DNA of 64,000 bases from Antennarius striatus. Lineage: Eukaryota > Chordata > Actinopteri > Lophiiformes > Antennariidae. Shown here one piece after another: positions 57,476-64,000 of the stretch (positions are counted from its first letter, which is position 1; each line of letters begins with the position of its first letter). The translations under genes and the position numbers were made by a program. A model generated the notes under the pieces. It saw nothing but the letters and a program-made list of their open reading frames with translations. It was not told where the DNA came from and ran no database searches. The stretch covers positions 16,968,827 through 17,032,826 of the forward strand of contig NC_090791.1 of NCBI RefSeq assembly GCF_040054535.1, written 5' to 3'.

Positions 57476-58246
57476 AGGAGCGTCCTTTCATACTCCAGAC
57501 CCACACATAGACAAATCCTCCGCCGCATACTGGCATGCTCACTGACCCCGTGCCTAAACCCTAGTATTAGCAGCTACAGTACAGTCAGTGTCTCACAGCC
57601 TTTAACTCTGAGTTCCAGCGGTCACTCTCATCGCTCAGGTAACATCTGTTCATAAAATATGCCAATCCAGAACCTAGAAAAACGTTTTTAGATTCAGCTG
57701 ACAACAGAAAATGTGACAAATTCATCAAGGAATTATCAGAAATGTATAAAAATAATTAAAACTTGACCAAGTGGAGATTGGAAGGGTCTTAAATTCTAAA
57801 TTTTAAGTGGTTGTCAGTGTTGCTCAGAAGAAGCTTAAACATGTACTAGATGGCACCATTCATCCATTGAAATATTTTTTTAAAAATGTCTGGGTTAATT
57901 CTAAACATATTGTTATAAATTCAATGTAAATGTTTCTTTAAAATGAAACATGAGCGTGATTCCCGCTTCAGATCTCCCTGTAGATGCATGTCATGATTTA
58001 ATTTCATAATCACACCAGTTCAATAGTCGTTCTAATCGTTCTAATTGCACTTCAATAGTCTAAGCGTTCAGGAAACTGTCTAAATCTGTTTCCTGAAGAG
58101 TCAGGGGGGGATGCAATTGACTGGAATTTGAGAGGGAGGTGACATCACCGCTGTTATGTTATAAAGTAGACTCTCAATAAAGGAATTTTGCATTCATATA
58201 AAAATTTACAAATTAAATTAGATGTAATATAATTCAAGAAGGAGTA
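57476..58246 (+). other. kat7: kat7 3' UTR (predicted)
   Basis: Sequence from the kat7 stop to the AATAAA at 58176-58181 and beyond. No ORF. The exact cleavage site is not determined. Confidence 0.5.
58176..58181 (+). terminator. polyadenylation signal AATAAA, likely kat7
   Basis: AATAAA lies 700 bases after the kat7 stop codon and is the first clear plus-strand signal there. It would give a 3' UTR of about 0.7 kb. Confidence 0.5.
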
Positions 58247-58595
58247 AAGTAATCCCTTGTTACTCACGGTTAATGCGTTCCAGGAACACCCGTGAAAAAC
58301 GAAATTCCACCGTTATAGCGATGAACTATTTATTATTGACAGTAATTTAAACATTCATGAACCCTCCCCATACTGATATTAAACCACCTTCTATCTGTAT
58401 TACCTTTCCTCACACTCTGATAGACTGTTTGAAGCACTTTTGTGTCTCACGGAAGTCCGAGACTCGCGGAACGGAGCGTACTTCCAGATGCTATCAGCCA
58501 ATAGAATGCGTGTACGATATCACATGACTGCCTACCAGAAATCCTAGATGAAGTGAAGTCGCGAGTTTTAATGCGTGAGTGCGCGAGGGTGCACT
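58247..58595 (+). mobile_element. full-length TA-flanked MITE
   Basis: CAGTAATCCC-type start (here AGTAATCCCTTGTTACTC) with GGTTAATGCGTTCCAGGA, and an end GAGGGTGCACTG before TA. Two other copies (7023, 24185) and one fragment (22723) lie in the window. Confidence 0.8.
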
Positions 58596-58599
58596 GTAT

Positions 58600-58925
58600 A
58601 TTTGTATGTACATATTGTACATACTGTACGTGTGTGTGTGTACGCACATATACGGTATATACATATTCTATCATCTGACTTGCAGATGTTCGTATATACA
58701 AACAACGTCCGATGCACAAACACTATAGGTTCTCAGAGACTGTTCATAAGTTGAAGTGTTCGTAAGTCATTATTTATTAATTATCTGGGTAGTACGATTG
58801 TTGGACATGTTCGTGTGGAGCGGTGCTGCTCGGCGCCGGTTGTGGCAGGAAGGGGAACTACATATATAATGACTTATGAACAATTCAGCTTACAAACAGC
58901 CATTCAGAACCTATTGCATTCGTAA
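58600..58925. mobile_element. second MITE-like element
   Basis: Contains inverted modules TGTTCATAAGTTGAAG and GACTTATGAACAATTCAGC around a GC-rich centre (CTGCTCGGCGCCGGTTGTGG). Looks like a palindromic nonautonomous DNA element. Confidence 0.5.
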
Positions 58926-61900
58926 TGTGGGCACTGTCTGTATGCACACACACACTCCCACACACACATGCACATTAGTCAGTGATATCAGTCTTTGTAT
59001 GATCAAGCTGATTTCTCCTCCATCTCAACCAGTCTGTTTCCTGAAAAGTGAAAGTAATGGTCCGTTGTTGTTGGCCTCCTCCCTGACACTTGATTAGCAT
59101 GAAGCACCAGACGCATCGCTAATCCAATCTGTAACGGCCGTTTCATTCTTCAATGGAGACTGATGACACAACGCAGGTCAGCACTGCGTTGACTCACGCA
59201 ACACATTTTGGCAGACAGAGTCCAGCCGGCTGTGATTACGCAGCACATGGCCTGAGCATAATGTTGGTAAGACCACAAGCCCTGACCTTGGTTTGACACT
59301 CTGGAGGTGAGACGGAGTTCCAACACAGTCTGGAAAACACTCAGGACTGAATTTCCCTTGAGGTTGCTGACAAAAAATAGATAAAATTATGATATTTAGC
59401 TGTCATAAAGAAAGTACTGCCAGACATTAAAGGTCCCATATTCTGATTTCAGCTGTCGCTCAATCATCCCTACTCAGAACACACTGTTTCAGGCCTCCAC
59501 CGTTAAATCCTCCCTAAAATCCAACTGAGGATTCCTAGATGATTTCAGAAAGTTTGTGGGCTGAACGGTCCAGATTCTAGGACTTGGTAGGGTTAGGGAG
59601 GACGGATATTTCATGCCTTCCAAAAAATCTCTTTGCGTTTAAATAGGGGTTGTAAGAAATGCCTGACGGATTGTTGTGAAGAGACATTTTTGTGATGCTG
59701 TCTGAAGCGAATAACACACAGACACACCCGTTCTAGTATTTAACTTGTCACACCAGGATGCTATAGCTGCCATTGGCCGTTTCGGACCGTGTTGTGTCCT
59801 CATCATTTCGTCTTCTCTTCTTGTTTTATCTTTTAATCACATCAGTCATGCCGTTTTTTACGAGGGAACAGTGAAGAATCCATACTGTCTGAACTCACAT
59901 GCTCTTATTTTCTGGCCTTTTTGGTGGTTTAGTAAGTTCTCAAAGACATTTTGTACTTTTCTACCTCCAAGGTTTGTCACTGTATGAAAGCTAGAACAGC
60001 CTATAATAAGATTGTTTTCTTTTTTTATCCGGTGTGTTCATATGTGAAGCTATGTAGATCTGTTTTTTTCATAGAGTTTCTTTTTATATACTATTTATGA
60101 ACCTGGAAATATGTCAACTCCCTATGATTTAAGTGTCCGGTAGAGGTATGTCTACTCAGCAGAGCGGGCTTCTTGTGAATGGAGATATCCTCTGAAACCG
60201 CCCCCCCCAAAGGCACCCCAATAAAGACAATAGTCGAAGTCATTTACATTTTCGAGGCTCATCAAAAGTCACATGATTGGATCCAGTTACATCAGCTTTG
60301 CATTTTTGCTGCTTGTTACCAACGTTAATGCTGCTCCAAGCGATTAGGGAATCCCAAAACACAACTGTAAAAGATGACTTTGTTTCCCACTGTGTTTGCT
60401 TTAAAATATATTTATTGACAATCTCCATATTTATTGATCATAAATATATTTGAAGATTTGTTCAACGTATATTGGGAAGAGAGTTTGATAAAAACAAAGG
60501 ATTCCATTCTTGTTTTATGTAATAGTTACCAAGGTTACACTGAAACAAGTGGTACAACCTAACTGTTGCATTTACACAAACAGGCTGAGACATGATGTTT
60601 GTGATCTTTTATGGTTCTGATTTCTGGGTTTGGACAGAACCAGGCTAGATTCATCCCCTGTTTTTAGTCTTTTTTGCTAATTAAGCTAACAAGTTCTGTG
60701 ATTTCTCCAGTTTTTGCTGAAAGGAAATCAGACTGGTTTTGTTGTCCTCGCCAAAATTGATGGAAATACGTGCAGAACTCTCCTCGTCACCACCGTGTAT
60801 AAGCTGAGACAGCAGATGCTTGTGAGCCTGGAGGTGTTTGGCCATCGCGTCACATTGAATAAACCATTTCACTATTTTCAAGATACAACTACAGCTTTTG
60901 TGTGACAGTTTCAGATAAAGACAAATGTTTTTTTTCTTTGCAGAAAATACCCTCCGATGGCGTTAGATTATCTTCTTTGTTGCCTTTGTAATTCAGTTAA
61001 TGCTTTTCTTTGTTTTGTTTCATTTTTTATTGTGAAGTCATTTGTTTTGTGTGTGTGTGTGTGTTTTTTTTTCAACCATTTGTGGAAGTATATTTCTGTG
61101 TTGTATGCGGTTTTCTTGATTCGGGCTCGTACCTTAGGTCAAGACACCGACTTTCTGTCAATACTGACATTCATTTTGGAGGCCATCATTTTTTACTTGT
61201 CTCTGAAATGTCCTGCTGACCTAAATCACTCGTGTCAACTCCATTTATGGAAAAGTGCTCTTATTTTAAAGGATTGTCTGAGACAACTCATGATGATGAT
61301 GATGATGATGATGATGATTGCATGGACGAAAAAGAATATTTATTTGCTGGATCACACACTTCAAACCTATTAAAAAAGACATAGACTATGTTCAGATAGA
61401 TAGTGTAAACCGATCATCACATCATGTAAGAGTGTTTCAAAAGGATTTTTTTTCATTCATTTAAATAATCCTGTGCGTCTTGACCACAAAGTCTACTTTG
61501 GTTTCTCATTTATTTTCTATTGTGGTGTCTTCCAGTTTGACTCTGAGCCAGTGGCAGCTATAGACGGGCAGCTTCACACCACCTCACTCGTCATGAACAC
61601 ATCTCTGTGCCAGTTGCTTAGAGAAACCAGAGACATTTCATCACCTTCCATAGACACCAGTCAGCTTTTGTAACACTACGACCTGCTTCTTCCTCCAGCT
61701 GCGCGTTGAGTGCAGAGACTCCAGTAGTGTGGCGTTCCTGTGTAGCTACATCGTGATTTTGTTCTTGCTCCTCTTCTCCTCCCTCCTCAATAAATGCAAA
61801 TGTTGAAACTCGCTGTGAAGTCCTTTGTCTTGTTTGTGTGTTTCCATGGTAACAGCTTAGGTCAGTTAATACTTTGCGAGGTAAAAGCGCAAATTTCCAC

Positions 61901-62400
61901 CATGACTTCAACGATAATCAGATATCAAGGCAGAAGGTTTAACTGAAGTGCGTTAAAATTTGTCATACGCTAAATTTAGATGTTCATTATTTGGTCCCAG
62001 AAAAACCCGAGTGGAGCAGCAACACTTTATTTTAAGTGTATGAAAGTTAAACACACAATGCCTTCTGCTGAACACAATGTGCTCAAACTCCTTTTGTATA
62101 CAAGGTTTATTGGTAACATGTAGTGTATATCAGCTGTTTGCAATAACCGCAGCACAGAAGAACTGATTAAACTGCTCAATAAAGCCAATATTACAGTGAT
62201 TTTCTGGAGGAAACAGAAGCAGAGTTAAAGTATGAAGGCAATAAGCTACAAAAAGTAAACAAACACAGTTGGCAACAGATCCAGCCCACCTTATTTAAGC
62301 TAAATACACCAAAGTCTACTTTTAATACTACTGCAGTCTGTAAGTGATTCAACCCTTAATAACAGGCTTCTCTGTAGAGACCCTTTAGCTGCTAACATGA
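58926..62400. other. intergenic, no gene recognised
   Basis: Short open frames have no conserved motif. A (GAT)n run lies at 61289-61317. An AATAAA at 61789 sits in a context resembling a real 3' end (T/C-rich upstream, GT-rich downstream), which could mark an unannotated transcript or a distal kat7 end. Confidence 0.4.
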
Positions 62401-62419
62401 TGGACATCCAGACACCAGA

Positions 62420-62745
62420 TTCCTCATGAACAAACACCTCCAGTTCCTGAATATCCCTGGTTTACCTGCTGCAGACACCTTCAGATCCCACCAGAGATTT
62501 TCCGTGGATTCAATCAGGTGACTGACGGCCTCTAGAATGATCCAGGACTTCTTCTGGAACCAAGCCTTGGTGGACTTTGAGGTCTGCTTAGGATCACCAT
62601 CCCTCTGGAACCTCCTGGTTCATTTTTTCCCCCAGCAGCTCCAGAGCGTCACTGAACCACCACCATGTTTCACTGTAGCTAGAGTGTTCTATACAGCATC
62701 AGCTTCATCTTCCTCCTCCAGATGAGTCAGCAGTGATGAACATCT
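62420..62745 (-). mobile_element. Tc1-family transposon fragment
   Basis: Minus strand reads TVKHGGGSVTLW, the well-known Tc1 motif preceding the second catalytic Asp. Decayed sequence follows, and then ELEVFVHEESGVWM. Stops and shifts throughout. Confidence 0.75.
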
Positions 62746-63152
62746 TGGCGTTCAGACATCAAGCTCATATTTTTTATCTTGGGTGAAGCCCCCCCCCCCC
62801 CGTCGCCTGGACATCATTTCCTCAGAGGACTGCGGGACAGCAATCAGACCTCCCTCCAGACAACAGTCTCTTCTTCTTGGCTGAACCAATGACCAGTGAA
62901 GCAAGCTACCTGCACTCACAGGTTCACTACGTCTGAGTAGGGGGGGGGGGCAGTAGCTCCCTCCACCAGGTCCTGACTTGAGGACAAGAAGATGGCTGAT
63001 TCAAGACCATAAAGGTCCAAAAAGAACACAGTGTAAACAGGTTTTTGGAGAGGTGCCAATTCACCGCCTAAGAACTGTCTAGGTGCCGTTGAGCAAGGCA
63101 CCGCCCCACACAAGCTGCTTGTTTGGTGCTATGTGGCTGCATGCCACATAGT

Positions 63153-63283
<131 letters not shown>

Positions 63284-63376
63284 TAGGGTAGTTGCATAAG
63301 AAAGAGAGAGGGAAATAGAAATTGGAACTGTGATGAGCCACTTCCGTTTCTTTCTGTTTCCTCTACACACCAATAC

Positions 63377-63391
63377 ATACACACACACGCA

Positions 63392-63475
<84 letters not shown>
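63377..63475. repeat. (AC)n array, right arm of a facing pair
   Basis: About 50 AC units with an impure ACGCACGCGC start. Confidence 0.99.
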
Positions 63476-63477
<2 letters not shown>

Positions 63478-64000
63478 TCAATACCAATACACTCAGACCG
63501 TCTCAGTTGTGTGTTGTCATCTATTCTCATGCTATGTGGTGTATTGAGAAATACAACAGAAGAAGGATTCAGTGAAACAACAAATAATGGAACCTTTCCT
63601 TATTGCTGAAAATAATGTCACATGATAGGTAACTGAAAAAAGCTTGGTTTGAAAAAGTAGTTATACGTAAAACATTGACTTATGCTAAAATTAATGTAGT
63701 GCTATAGTGGGAGTCAGTGGTGTATCATGACCATATTATTAGATCTGATGTTGACATTATAAAATTAAAATCAAATGAAATCCTTGTTAATTGTTATTCC
63801 TCTACCATTAACACAAGTAAAACATTACTGAATACTTTTACTTTTACTATTCTTGTTTGTTTACAACAGTAGGAGCTGAATCAACTTATAGAGGACATAA
63901 ATATTCATTAAACCCATTCATCCTTTATGTCATTTGTTAGACTTGCTCAGAAGGTGAAATTAAATTTGTTCTCGACCTCAGAGGCCACACCCACTGAGGA
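63476..64000. other. nothing recognised
   Basis: AT-rich sequence to the window end with no exon, RNA gene or repeat recognised. Confidence 0.5.

Overview
This window is nuclear DNA of a ray-finned (teleost) fish. The evidence is short GT-AG exons in long introns, a teleost-type middle-subunit ferritin, long (TG)n/(AC)n arrays, and a dense load of fish-type repeats: Tc1/mariner, pogo/Tigger-like and hAT MITEs, RTE-clade LINEs with GATG tails, tRNA-derived SINEs and gypsy-like LTR fragments. No bacterial or viral genes, tRNA, rRNA or CRISPR were seen. I could assemble five protein-coding genes exon by exon with matching splice phases. The species cannot be named from the sequence alone.

Layout. 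1-4 kb: repeats. 4.05-4.99 kb (-): a small secreted Kazal-type protein gene of 4 coding exons and 67 aa, with an unusual cysteine set. 5-11.7 kb: repeats (inverted duplication, LTR piece, hAT-derived transposase fragments). 11.71-11.95 kb: a 110-bp perfect palindrome just downstream of the next gene. 12.05-17.35 kb (-): a synaptotagmin of the syt1/2/5 group, 8 coding exons, 408 aa. 17.4-21.9 kb: SINE and Tx1/L1-like LINE debris. 21.9-22.7 kb: a truncated ferritin pseudogene. 26.1-28.1 kb (-): an intact 4-exon ferritin M gene (176 aa) with a 5' IRE, a TATA box and an antioxidant-response-like site. 28.1-32.9 kb: repeats, including a dead Tc1-family transposase. 32.98-42.45 kb (-): aldh16a1, 17 coding exons, about 800 aa. 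43.26-57.48 kb (+): kat7 (HBO1 MYST acetyltransferase), 15 coding exons, 634 aa. 57.5-64 kb: intergenic, with MITEs, Tc1 fragments and facing TG/AC arrays.

The genes are ordinary host genes without an obvious shared pathway: vesicle fusion, iron storage, a pseudo-enzyme-like ALDH and chromatin acetylation. aldh16a1 and kat7 are head to head, 0.8 kb apart, with CRE and ETS sites between them. In human, FTL and ALDH16A1 both lie in 19q13.33 and SYT5 is on the same arm, so part of this order may be ancestral. I do not see a convincing undescribed biological system. The most unusual structures are the perfect palindrome beside the synaptotagmin 3' end, the three-deep transposon nest in kat7, the broken ferritin duplicate, and the Kazal gene that lacks one disulfide pair.
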